9,160 nt of DNA from the NCBI GenBank assembly GCA_030149625.1, contig JASLHP010000062.1, positions 1-9,160 on the forward strand, given 5' to 3'. The first letter of the stretch is position 1, and every line of letters begins with the position of its first letter. Positions 1 to 6,471 of the stretch are shown one piece after another. The translations under genes and the position numbers were made by a program. This DNA comes from Solirubrobacteraceae bacterium. GTDB taxonomy: Bacteria > Actinomycetota > Thermoleophilia > Solirubrobacterales > Solirubrobacteraceae. Below the pieces are notes generated by a model, which saw nothing but the letters and a program-made list of their open reading frames with translations, was not told where the DNA came from and did no database searches.

Positions 1-71
1 ATACGGCTCGCGCAAAACAGACACAAGTACCGGCCTCACGTTCAAAACCCGCACGACCGGATAGGAGCAGG
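1..71 (+). other. Leader upstream of the acyl-CoA dehydrogenase operon
   Basis: This stretch holds no gene that I can support, and the window begins inside it. It ends with a good Shine-Dalgarno sequence, AGGAG at 63-67, four bases before the ATG at 72. I looked for -35/-10 hexamers and saw no convincing pair, so the promoter is either weak, activator-dependent or left of the window edge. The stretch is less GC-rich than the genes around it, which fits non-coding leader DNA. Confidence 0.5.
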
Positions 72-1232
72 ATGGACTTCGACCTGAGCGACGAGCAGCG
101 CCTGATCAAGGACACGGCGCGCGAGTTCGCCGACAAGGAGATCGTGGTGCAGTCGCGCGAAAACGCGCGCAACCATCACTTCGACCTGGAGATGGTGAAG
201 AAGATCGCCAACCAGGGCTACCTGGGCGCGATCGTCCCGGAGCAGTACGGCGGCGCGGGCCTCGACTACCTGTCGTACGGCCTCGTCGTCGAGGAGATCG
301 GCCGCGCGGACTCGTCGATCAGAACGGTCGTGTCGGTGCAGACCTCGCTGGTGTGCTCGGGGATCCTGAAGTTCGGCACGGAGGAGCAGAAGCACGAGTA
401 CCTGCCGAAGCTGTGCTCGGGCGAGTGGCTCGGCTGCTTCGGGCTGACGGAGCCGGACACGGGCTCGGACGCGGCGAACCAGAAGACGCGGGCGCGCAAG
501 ACGGACTCGGGCTGGGTGATCAACGGCGCGAAGATGTGGATCTCGATGGCTAGCTACGCGAAGGTCGCGCTGATCTTCGCGCAGACGGACCCGGCGCTCG
601 GCTACAAGGGCATCGCGTGCTTCCTCGTCGACACCGAGCACCCTGGCTTCACGACGCAGACGATCGAGCACAAGATGGGCCTGCACGCATCGGACACGGC
701 GTCGATCTCGCTGGAAGACGTCGAGGTCGCGGACGAGCAGATGCTCGGCAACGTCGGCGACGGCTTCAAAGTGGCGCTGTCGAACCTGGAGTCGGGGCGC
801 TACTCGGTGGCGTGCGGCGCGGTCGGCATCTGCCAAGGCTGCGTCGATGAGTCGGTCAAGTACGCGAAGGAGCGCGAGCAGTTCGGCAAACCGATCGCGA
901 GCTTCCAGCTGGTGCAGGCGATGATCGCGGAAATGGTGCTGAAAACGGACGCCTCGCGGATGCTGGCGTGGCGCGCTGGCTTCCTCAAGGACAAGGGCCG
1001 GCCGAACTCGCTGGAGACGTCGATCGCGAAGCTGCACGCGACGGAGGCGTCGCTGGAATGCGCGAACCTCGCGATCCAGGTGCACGGCGGCGCGGGCTAC
1101 GTGGACGACCACCCGGTCGAGCGCTACTTCCGCGACGCGCGCGTGACGACGATCTACGAGGGCACCTCGCAGATCCAGCAGATGCTGATCGGGCGCGCGA
1201 TGACGGGCGTCAACGCGCTCGTGCCAGCCTGA
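72..1232 (+). CDS. Acyl-CoA dehydrogenase (FAD-dependent)
   Basis: The 386-residue product should be a soluble FAD flavoenzyme that makes the alpha,beta double bond in an acyl-CoA (first step of beta-oxidation) and passes electrons to ETF. What is seen: the N-terminal helical domain starts at residue 1 (FDLSDEQ). The first family signature is at 122-134 (CFGLTEPDTGSDA), where the FAD/substrate strand lies. The second is at 336-355 (QVHGGAGY, then an acidic residue, Arg and Asp). The expected catalytic base is Glu363 in IYEGTSQIQ, the position used by short-chain and butyryl-CoA dehydrogenases. Length is normal for the family (about 380). The AGGAG at 63-67 supports the ATG at 72. The 3-hydroxyacyl-CoA dehydrogenase follows after 24 bp, so the two are probably co-transcribed. 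Chain-length preference cannot be read from the sequence. The segment SVQTSLV resembles both butyryl-CoA and glutaryl-CoA dehydrogenases, so a glutaryl-CoA-like role is a less likely alternative. Confidence 0.95.
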   Translation: MDFDLSDEQRLIKDTAREFADKEIVVQSRENARNHHFDLEMVKKIANQGYLGAIVPEQYGGAGLDYLSYGLVVEEIGRADSSIRTVVSVQTSLVCSGILKFGTEEQKHEYLPKLCSGEWLGCFGLTEPDTGSDAANQKTRARKTDSGWVINGAKMWISMASYAKVALIFAQTDPALGYKGIACFLVDTEHPGFTTQTIEHKMGLHASDTASISLEDVEVADEQMLGNVGDGFKVALSNLESGRYSVACGAVGICQGCVDESVKYAKEREQFGKPIASFQLVQAMIAEMVLKTDASRMLAWRAGFLKDKGRPNSLETSIAKLHATEASLECANLAIQVHGGAGYVDDHPVERYFRDARVTTIYEGTSQIQQMLIGRAMTGVNALVPA

Positions 1233-1256
1233 GCGCACGGCACGGGAGCGAATCGC

Positions 1257-2966
1257 ATGTCCGGGCAGACGCGAGAACATCAGGACGACAAGGCCGGCTC
1301 CGCCGGCTCGATGGGCCGGCCGGCGTCCGTCATCGGCGTGCTCGGAGCCGGCACGATGGGCTCAGGCATCGCGCAATTGGCGGCGCGCTCGGGGGCACGC
1401 ACGCTGCTGCACGACCCGTTCGGAGAGGCGCTCGCGCGCGGGATCGCGGGCGCCGAGGACGGGCTGCGCAAAGAAATGGTCAAGGGCAAGCTCTCGGAGC
1501 AGGACGCGGACGCGGCCTCGCAGCGCCTCGAGCCGGCCGAGGAGCTGGCGGCGTTCGCGGACTGCGAGCTCGTGATCGAGGCGGCGCCGGAGCGCCTGGA
1601 GCTCAAGCACGAGATGTACGCGAAGCTGTCTGCGATCGTGAGCGCCGAGTGCGTGCTCGCGACGAACACCTCGTCGCTGCTCGTGACGGCGATCGCGACG
1701 GGCGCGAGCCACCCGGAGCGCGTCGTCGGCATGCACTTCTTCAACCCGGCGCCGCTGATGCGCCTGCTGGAGGTGGTCGCGGGCGTGGAGTCCTCGCCGC
1801 GCGCGCTGGCGCTCGCGCGGGCCACCGGCGAGGCGATGGGCAAGAGCGTGATCGTCGCGAAGGACGGCCCGGGGTTCATCGTCAACCGCTGCAACCGGCC
1901 GTTTGGTCTGGAGGCGCTGCGGCTGCTGCAGGAGCAGCTCGCGGACGTGGAGACGATCGACCGCATCTGCCGCATGCAGGGCGGTTTTCGCATGGGCCCG
2001 TTCGAGCTGATGGACCTGGTGGGCGTGGACACGGGCTTGGAGATCTCCGAGAGCTTCTACGCGCAGAGCTTTGGCGAGCCGCGCTGGCGGCCGTCGATGA
2101 TCGCCGCGCGCTACGTGGCGGCGGGTCTGCACGGTCGCAAGAGCGGTCGCGGCTACTACGACTACACGCGGGTGAACGGTGCGCACCGCGCGCCGGACCC
2201 CGAGCCGCCGGCCGACGGCGCGCCCGGCGCTGGTGAAGGCGTGGTCGTGATCGCGGGCGCGGGCGTGATCGCGGATCAGTTGCGCGAGGCCGCGAGCGCT
2301 GTCGGCTACGAGGTGCGCTCGCCGCACGCGCCGACGGGCGGCGTGCTGCCGGCACTGGTGATCGACTGCGACGCGGCCCCCGCGGCACAGCCGGGGTCCG
2401 GGGCGGTGCCGGGCGGCGGGCCGGATCGCCGCGGCGCGAGCGCGCAGCCGCAGGGCGGCGCACGCGTGCTGCTGTGCGCACGGGGGTCGCTGGCCACGCT
2501 CGACCCGGGCGGAAGCGCCGTGGGCTTCCACGTGCTGGCGCCGCTGGCTGGCGCGGGACTCGTCGAGCTGACGCGCGGCGAGACTTCCTCGCCGGTCGCG
2601 GCGACACGCGCCGAGCGCTTCTTCGCCGCGCTGGGCAAGCACGTGGCGTGGGTCGGCGACGCGCCGGGGCTGGTGCTCGGCAGGATCGTCTGCCAGGTGA
2701 TCAACGAGTCGGCGTTCGCGCTCGGCGAAGGCGTCGGCGAGGCTCGCGACATCGACGCCGGCATGGTGCTGGGCCTGAGCCATCCGCACGGCCCGCTCGC
2801 TTGGGCCGACGCGATCGGCCTCGACCACGTGCTGTCGGTCTTGGTCGCGTTGTACGAGGAGTATCGCGAGGAGCGCTATCGCCCGGCGCCAACGTTGCGC
2901 AGGCTGGTCGCGGCGGGACGCCTCGGCGGCTCGACGGGCGCGGGCTTCTTCGACGGCAGTGACTGA
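1257..2966 (+). CDS. 3-hydroxyacyl-CoA dehydrogenase, PaaH-like, two-lobed
   Basis: The 569-residue product is predicted to oxidise (S)-3-hydroxyacyl-CoA to 3-ketoacyl-CoA with NAD. Domains seen: a Rossmann NAD domain from about 25 with GAGTMG at 30-35 and Asp53 at the end of the second strand; the active-site set Ser139 (TNTSS), His160 (GMHFFNP), Glu172 and Asn210 (FIVNR); a first C-terminal helical domain at about 205-303; a Pro/Gly/Ala linker; a reduced Rossmann-like domain at about 326-466 with a GAG at 334-336; and a second helical domain at about 467-566 (GLVLGRIVCQVINE). This is the arrangement of PaaH-type 3-hydroxybutyryl/3-hydroxyadipyl-CoA dehydrogenases, but those are nearer 475-510 residues. 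The extra length is a 24-residue N-terminal extension and a low-complexity insert at about 374-402. GGGAG at 1244-1248, eight bases upstream, supports the ATG at 1257; an internal ATG at 1311 has no ribosome binding site. The substrate could be a plain fatty acyl-CoA or a phenylacetate-pathway intermediate. Confidence 0.93.
   Translation: MSGQTREHQDDKAGSAGSMGRPASVIGVLGAGTMGSGIAQLAARSGARTLLHDPFGEALARGIAGAEDGLRKEMVKGKLSEQDADAASQRLEPAEELAAFADCELVIEAAPERLELKHEMYAKLSAIVSAECVLATNTSSLLVTAIATGASHPERVVGMHFFNPAPLMRLLEVVAGVESSPRALALARATGEAMGKSVIVAKDGPGFIVNRCNRPFGLEALRLLQEQLADVETIDRICRMQGGFRMGPFELMDLVGVDTGLEISESFYAQSFGEPRWRPSMIAARYVAAGLHGRKSGRGYYDYTRVNGAHRAPDPEPPADGAPGAGEGVVVIAGAGVIADQLREAASAVGYEVRSPHAPTGGVLPALVIDCDAAPAAQPGSGAVPGGGPDRRGASAQPQGGARVLLCARGSLATLDPGGSAVGFHVLAPLAGAGLVELTRGETSSPVAATRAERFFAALGKHVAWVGDAPGLVLGRIVCQVINESAFALGEGVGEARDIDAGMVLGLSHPHGPLAWADAIGLDHVLSVLVALYEEYREERYRPAPTLRRLVAAGRLGGSTGAGFFDGSD
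1302..1320 (+). repeat. GC hairpin inside the N-terminal extension
   Basis: The arms GCCGGCTC (1302-1309) and GGGCCGGC (1313-1320) enclose a 3-base loop. In RNA they pair over all eight positions, counting one U-G wobble. An 8-bp direct repeat of GCCGGCTC (1293-1300 and 1302-1309) adjoins it. The DNA encodes part of the poorly conserved AGSAGSMGRP stretch, upstream of the Rossmann fold. It could modulate translation, be a small inserted palindrome, or be a by-product of GC-rich coding for Ala/Gly/Ser. Confidence 0.45.
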
Positions 2967-2968
2967 CG

Positions 2969-2998
2969 GCCCGCGGCCCAGGCGCGTCGTCCGCGGGC
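2969..2998. terminator. Convergent-junction hairpin 1
   Basis: Perfect 8-bp arms GCCCGCGG (2969-2976) and CCGCGGGC (2991-2998) are separated by 14 bases. The element starts three bases after the stop codon of the 3-hydroxyacyl-CoA dehydrogenase. No T-tract follows on either strand, so it is not a classical intrinsic terminator. Its position in a convergent gap still suggests a role in ending transcription or protecting the 3' end. Confidence 0.45.
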
Positions 2999-3031
2999 AG
3001 ACCTCGCCGCGTGCCCGTGGCGCGCGCCTCA

Positions 3032-3061
3032 GACGGCTGCCCGTCGGCGCGTTCAGCCGTC
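3032..3061. terminator. Convergent-junction hairpin 2, over a stop codon
   Basis: Perfect 8-bp arms GACGGCTG (3032-3039) and CAGCCGTC (3054-3061) flank a 14-base loop. The right arm covers the last two codons and part of the TGA stop of the minus-strand DHH gene (stop at 3055-3053). There is no T-tract. It has the same geometry (8-bp stem, 14-base loop) as the hairpin at 2969-2998, as expected if each serves one of the two converging transcripts. Confidence 0.45.
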
Positions 3062-3994
3062 GGCGTTGACGCGCTCGATCAGCTCGCCGAGCACGCGCTC
3101 GGCGTCCTCGTGGCCGACCTGGCAGGTGCCGGCCGCGTCGTGTCCGCCACCGCCGTAGGAGAGCATCAGCGCGCCCACGTCGGTTTTGCTGGAGCGGTCG
3201 ATGATCGACTTGCCCATCGCGAGCACGGTGTTCTGCTTTTCCAGGCCCCACATGACGTGAATCGAGATGTTGCACCGGGGGTGCAGCGCGTAGACCATGA
3301 AGCGGTTCGTGGGGTGGATCACCTGCTCCTCGCGCAGATCGACGACGACGAGGTTCTCGTGCACGGTCGAGCAGTCCAGCAGCTGCGCCTGCGCGTCGAG
3401 GGCGTGCTCGCGATAGAGCGCGACGCGCTCGGCGACGTCGGGCATCTCGAGGATCTCCTCGACGCTGCTGTACAGGCAGGCGTCGATCAGCTCCATCATC
3501 AGCTCGTAGTTGGAGATGCGGAAGTCGCGGAAGCGGCCGAGGCCGGTGCGCGGGTCCATCAGGAAGCTGAGCAGGATCCAGCCGCTCGGAGTGGTGATCT
3601 CCTCGGCCGAGAACAGTGCGCTGTCGGCCTTGTCGACGGCTTCCATCAGCGACTCGCTGACGAGGCTGAAGCGCTCGGCGCCGCCGAAGTAGTCGTAGAC
3701 GACGCGCGCCGCGGACAGCGCGCCCGGGAGGATGATGTGGTTTTCGGGGCTCTGCTCGAGGCGCAGCGCCTCGCTCTCGTGGTGGTCGAACGCGAGGCGC
3801 ACGCCGGGTACGTAGGGAAGGTTCGTCGTGATGTCGCGCTCGGTGATCTCGAGCAGCCCGTCCTGCATGTCCTTCGGGTGGACGAACTTGATCTCGTCGA
3901 GGATCCCCAGCTCTTTGAGCAGGGCAGCGCAGACCAGCCCGTCGAAGTCACTGCGGGTGACGAGGCGACACTTCTCGGTGGTGGGCGCGGCCAT
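3053..3994 (-). CDS. DHH/DHHA1-family phosphoesterase
   Basis: The 313-residue soluble protein is a metal-dependent phosphoesterase of the superfamily that includes exopolyphosphatases, NrnA-type nanoRNases and RecJ. What is seen: motif I, TRSDFDG, at 13-19 with metal ligands Asp16 and Asp18; the DHH motif at 70-72 (FDHHESE); a further acidic motif VDKADSA at 120-126; and a DHHA1-type C-terminal glycine motif GGGGHDAAGT at 281-290. All expected metal-binding motifs look intact, so it should be active. The substrate (polyphosphate, short oligoribonucleotides, pAp or cyclic-di-nucleotide products) cannot be decided. AGGAG on the minus strand (4009-4005) lies ten bases before the ATG, slightly far but usable. 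The gene is 96 bp downstream of trxB on the same strand. I see no strong promoter in that gap, so it may be co-transcribed with trxB. From memory, the MQDG and NLPYVPG stretches recall exopolyphosphatase-like proteins of delta-proteobacteria; a tree would be needed to claim transfer. Confidence 0.9.
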   Translation of the reverse strand: MAAPTTEKCRLVTRSDFDGLVCAALLKELGILDEIKFVHPKDMQDGLLEITERDITTNLPYVPGVRLAFDHHESEALRLEQSPENHIILPGALSAARVVYDYFGGAERFSLVSESLMEAVDKADSALFSAEEITTPSGWILLSFLMDPRTGLGRFRDFRISNYELMMELIDACLYSSVEEILEMPDVAERVALYREHALDAQAQLLDCSTVHENLVVVDLREEQVIHPTNRFMVYALHPRCNISIHVMWGLEKQNTVLAMGKSIIDRSSKTDVGALMLSYGGGGHDAAGTCQVGHEDAERVLGELIERVNADG

Positions 3995-4090
3995 CGGCGT
4001 TCTGCTCCTCTCGTGGGGACGTTCAAGACAGGAGTCGGCAGAATCGCGCCGATCCTTTACGCGGCCCCGTGACGCCGTGCTCGCGCTCGC

Positions 4091-5122
4091 CTAAGCGGAG
4101 TCGGCCGCCGCCGGCGCCCACTGCGCCTCAGCGGGGTCGCCGAGCGGCATGCCCAGCGGCACCGGAATCCCGGGCGTGTCGCGCAGATACCACTCGGCGT
4201 CGAGCGCGGCCTGGCAGCCGGAGCCGGCGGCGGTGATCGCCTGGCGGTAGGTGTGGTCGACGAGGTCGCCGGCGGCGAACACGCCGGGCAGCTTCGTGCG
4301 GGTGGACCTGCCCTCGGTGACGACGTAGCCGTTCTCGTCGACGTCCACCTGGCCGCGCACGAGCGCTGACTGCGGCTCGTGGCCGATCGCGATGAACACG
4401 CCGGAGACGGGGATCTCGCGCGGCTCGCCGGTCTCCGCGTGGATCAGCGTCGCGTGGCCGAGCGCGCCGTTCTCGCCGGCGACGAACTCTTTGACGGTGT
4501 AGGGCGTGACGAACTCGACGTTTGCCTGCGCGCGGGCGCGCTCGAGCATGATCTTCGATGCGCGGAACTCGTCGCGGCGGTTCACGATCGTGACCTTGGC
4601 GGCGAACTTGGAGAGGAAGATCGCCTCCTCCATGGCGGAGTCGCCGCCGCCGACGATGATCGTCTGCGCCTCGCGGAAGAAGGCGGCGTCGCAGGTCGCG
4701 CAGTAGCTGACGCCACGGCCGGAGAGCTCCTGCTCGCCGGCGACGCCGAGCTTCTTGTGCTCGGCGCCCATCGCCAGCACGACGGTGCGCGCGCGGTGCT
4801 CGACGTCGCCTACCCAGACGCTGTGCACGGCGGGGTGGGCGGGATCCGATCCACTCGCGAGCTCGACGCGGTCGGCCTGGTCGGTGACGAGCCGCGCGCC
4901 GAAGCGCTCGGCCTGGTCGCGGAACTTCTGCATCATCTCCGGGCCCATCACGCCGTCGGGGAAGCCCGGGTAGTTCTCGACGTCTGTCGTCTGCTGCAAC
5001 AGGCCGCCCCACGCGAAGCCCTCGATCACCAGCGGGTTGAGGTTCGCGCGCGCCGTGTACAGCGCCGCTGTGTAGCCGGCCGGCCCGCTGCCGACGATGA
5101 TCACGTTCTCGACGTCGCTCAT
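4091..5122 (-). CDS. trxB: Thioredoxin reductase (NADPH)
   Basis: The 343-residue FAD protein transfers electrons from NADPH to thioredoxin in the cytoplasm. What is seen: the FAD-binding GSGPAG at 11-16; the redox-active CATC at 141-144; the NADPH-binding [10 protein letters not shown] at 158-167 and NRRDEFRAS at 181-189; and the C-terminal FAD motif [16 protein letters not shown] at 280-295. These are the low-molecular-weight TrxB motifs in the normal order. Length is slightly above the usual 310-335 because of a tail rich in Pro and Ala after about residue 315. I start it at the ATG at 5122, not the in-frame ATG at 5152. The later start has GGGAG five bases upstream and places [13 protein letters not shown] at the N-terminus as in homologues; the earlier ATG lies inside a hairpin and has no ribosome binding site. 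No thioredoxin gene is in the window. The gene has its own upstream control region. Confidence 0.96.
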   Translation of the reverse strand: MSDVENVIIVGSGPAGYTAALYTARANLNPLVIEGFAWGGLLQQTTDVENYPGFPDGVMGPEMMQKFRDQAERFGARLVTDQADRVELASGSDPAHPAVHSVWVGDVEHRARTVVLAMGAEHKKLGVAGEQELSGRGVSYCATCDAAFFREAQTIIVGGGDSAMEEAIFLSKFAAKVTIVNRRDEFRASKIMLERARAQANVEFVTPYTVKEFVAGENGALGHATLIHAETGEPREIPVSGVFIAIGHEPQSALVRGQVDVDENGYVVTEGRSTRTKLPGVFAAGDLVDHTYRQAITAAGSGCQAALDAEWYLRDTPGIPVPLGMPLGDPAEAQWAPAAADSA

Positions 5123-5127
5123 CTGTG

Positions 5128-5132
5128 CTCCC
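5128..5132 (-). promoter_or_regulatory. Ribosome binding site that fixes the trxB start
   Basis: On the minus strand GGGAG lies five bases before the ATG at 5122. This spacing favours that start over the upstream in-frame ATG at 5152, which has none. Confidence 0.7.
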
Positions 5133-5144
5133 GATCGTTCTCCC

Positions 5145-5163
5145 GCGACCATTTCGTGGTCGC
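5145..5163 (-). promoter_or_regulatory. Hairpin in the trxB 5' untranslated region
   Basis: Perfect 7-bp arms GCGACCA and TGGTCGC with a 5-base loop (CGAAA on the transcript) lie between the predicted transcription start (near 5169) and the ribosome binding site. The hairpin is too far from the Shine-Dalgarno to occlude it directly. It could stabilise the 5' end of the mRNA or be a protein-binding dyad. There is no following T-tract, so it is not a classical attenuator. Confidence 0.5.
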
Positions 5164-5187
5164 TTTACTTTGTAAAGTATAGCAAGC
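5162..5187 (-). promoter_or_regulatory. trxB extended -10 promoter with overlapping AT-rich dyad
   Basis: Read on the minus strand, TGC immediately precedes TATACT (5181-5176), an extended -10 that can work without a good -35. None is visible at 17-18 bp. The transcription start should be near 5169, giving a leader of about 47 bases. The same DNA is a dyad: GCT, one base, TACTTT, a 2-base centre, AAAGTA, one base, AGC (5183-5162). Every arm position pairs except one. An AT-rich symmetric element over the -10 and start site is the usual place for a repressor operator. TACT...AGTA half-sites resemble those reported for quinone/thiol-sensing HxlR (DUF24) regulators such as YodB, but assigning the regulator family is only a guess. 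Confidence 0.6.
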
Positions 5188-5213
5188 TCGGCGGTCGCGC
5201 TTCCCACCGCCAG

Positions 5214-5235
5214 CGACCATCCGCCCGGATCGTCG
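5214..5235 (-). repeat. Imperfect hairpin after the flippase-like gene
   Basis: Arms CGACCATCC (5214-5222) and GGATCGTCG (5227-5235) match at eight of nine positions around a 4-base loop. On the minus strand it begins nine bases after the stop of the flippase-like gene and precedes the trxB promoter. No T-tract follows. It could mark the 3' end of the upstream transcript. Confidence 0.35.
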
Positions 5236-5243
5236 GCGCTGGC

Positions 5244-6461
5244 TCACTGGCCTTGCAGCGCGCCCAGCGATGCGCTCGACCCGGCCGATCCGGCCGGATC
5301 GAGCGACGAGCTCTGCTCGTCGCGCCAGCGTGAGACGGTCCGCCGCAGCTGGAAGTAGGCGACGACGCCGGGGAGCGTCGGCAGCCAAAACGAGATCGCG
5401 CGGTAGGAGAGCACCGCGAGCACCGACAGGTTGAAGCCGACACCGAACGCCGCCAGCGCGCCGATCATGCCGCCCTCGACGCCTCCGAGACCGCCGGGCA
5501 GCGGCAGCAGGTTGCCGAGCATGCCGACGAAGTACGCCATCCAGATGACCGTGAATGGCGGCGGCGAGCCGAAGGCGTGGAACATCGCCCACAGCACGGC
5601 GATGTCGAAGCCCCACCATGCGGGCGCCCCGAGCAACCCGGTGTCGCGGGTGCGGATCAGCTCGATCGCCGTGCGCACGCCGCTCGCCGCGAGCGCCGGC
5701 GCTGCGACGGCGCGGGCGATCCAGTGCGCGAAGCGGCCCGAGCGGGACGCCCAGCGGTCGAGCCGCCGCTCGAGGTCGCCGGGCAGCAGCGTCATCGCGC
5801 CGGCCACGCCGAACAGGATCGCGGCGACGATCGCCGGCACGATCGTGATCGCGAACGAGCCGCCGCCGGGGAACAGCCCGATCCCGAGGCCGACGCCGTC
5901 GAGCAGCAGCGAGCCGGCGTAGATGACGTACAGCAGCACCATGAACGCGACCATCCGGCAAGCGACCAGGCGGGGCGACATGCCCGAGCGGCGCAACGCC
6001 CAGGCCGTGAGCGCGACGCCGCCGGCGCCGGCGGCCGCGAACAGCCGCGTGGCGACGAGCCCCGCCATCGTGATCTCGTAGCTCTCGCGCCAGCCGATGC
6101 GGCCGGGCGCATCGACGCGGAGCACGAACACGGCGCGGAACAGCACCACGTAGCCGGCGAACGACAGCGCCTCGAGCATCACGCCGATCGCGATCCACCA
6201 CTTGTCGCCGCCCTCGATGTGGTGCACCGTTTTGCCCACACCGGTGAGGTTCGGCAGCACGAAGTACAGGAAGCCGACGCCGAGCAGGATGAAGGCCGCG
6301 AACGCGGCGATCTGCCGGCGCGTGAGCAGCACGCGCGGCATCTCGTCCTCGCCCGCGCTCGCGTGCGCGCCGGCCCGATCCACGTCCTCGACCGTCGCCA
6401 CCTCCTCGGCCTTCCCGACGACTGCGCGTCGCTCACCGCATTGCGTGCTGATCGTGTTCAC
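5244..6461 (-). CDS. Flippase-like integral membrane protein (LPG synthase TM / UPF0104 family)
   Basis: With the GTG start at 6461 the product has 405 residues. Hydrophobic segments are seen at about 49-70, 88-112, 133-155, 168-188, 203-226, 284-297, 303-330, 333-352 and 355-371. The glycine-rich signature LPLPGGLGGVEGG at 319-331 is typical of the family that forms the membrane half of MprF and of stand-alone YbhN/AglD-like proteins. The soluble lysyl-transferase domain of MprF is absent. The likely role is moving or modifying a lipid or lipid-linked molecule at the inner membrane. Start choice is uncertain. GTG 6461 lies ten bases after the stop of the PAP2 gene and has a G-rich AGAGG upstream. 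ATG 6341 (365 residues) has GAGGA upstream and begins right before the first membrane helix. The tail after residue 378 is low-complexity Ser/Ala/Gly and holds tandem hairpins. It is probably co-transcribed with PAP2. Confidence 0.88.
   Translation of the reverse strand: MNTISTQCGERRAVVGKAEEVATVEDVDRAGAHASAGEDEMPRVLLTRRQIAAFAAFILLGVGFLYFVLPNLTGVGKTVHHIEGGDKWWIAIGVMLEALSFAGYVVLFRAVFVLRVDAPGRIGWRESYEITMAGLVATRLFAAAGAGGVALTAWALRRSGMSPRLVACRMVAFMVLLYVIYAGSLLLDGVGLGIGLFPGGGSFAITIVPAIVAAILFGVAGAMTLLPGDLERRLDRWASRSGRFAHWIARAVAAPALAASGVRTAIELIRTRDTGLLGAPAWWGFDIAVLWAMFHAFGSPPPFTVIWMAYFVGMLGNLLPLPGGLGGVEGGMIGALAAFGVGFNLSVLAVLSYRAISFWLPTLPGVVAYFQLRRTVSRWRDEQSSSLDPAGSAGSSASLGALQGQ
5275..5323 (-). repeat. 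Tandem GC hairpins inside the 3' coding end of the flippase-like gene
   Basis: Two strong inverted repeats sit back to back, sharing base 5303. The first has perfect 9-bp arms GCGACGAGC (5303-5311) and GCTCGTCGC (5315-5323) with a 3-base loop. The second has 12-base arms (5275-5286 and 5292-5303) with one mismatch that becomes a G-U wobble in the minus-strand transcript, and a 5-base loop. It contains the 16-bp perfect palindrome at 5286-5301. They encode residues 380-396, a Ser/Ala/Gly tail outside the conserved fold. They may act as a 3'-end stabiliser or terminator-like element, or be a palindromic element absorbed into the gene end. Confidence 0.6.
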
Positions 6462-6471
6462 CCCCCTCTGC

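Noticed and set aside
42..1280. A 412-codon open frame antisense to the acyl-CoA dehydrogenase
   Set aside because: The translation is Arg/Ala/Leu/Val-rich with no recognisable domain. It mirrors a clear gene and is the expected artefact of high third-position GC.
1362..3275. A 637-codon open frame antisense to the 3-hydroxyacyl-CoA dehydrogenase and running into the DHH gene
   Set aside because: It has the composition of a shadow frame (Arg/His/Ala-rich), shows no motif, and overlaps two convincing genes.
3011..4072. A 353-codon plus-strand frame opposite the DHH phosphoesterase gene
   Set aside because: The minus strand carries intact DHH and DHHA1 motifs with a ribosome binding site; this frame is its Val/Ala/Asp-rich mirror.
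5123..5152. Upstream in-frame ATG at 5152 as the trxB start
   Set aside because: It has no Shine-Dalgarno, lies inside the 5'-UTR hairpin, and would add ten residues before the conserved TrxB N-terminus.
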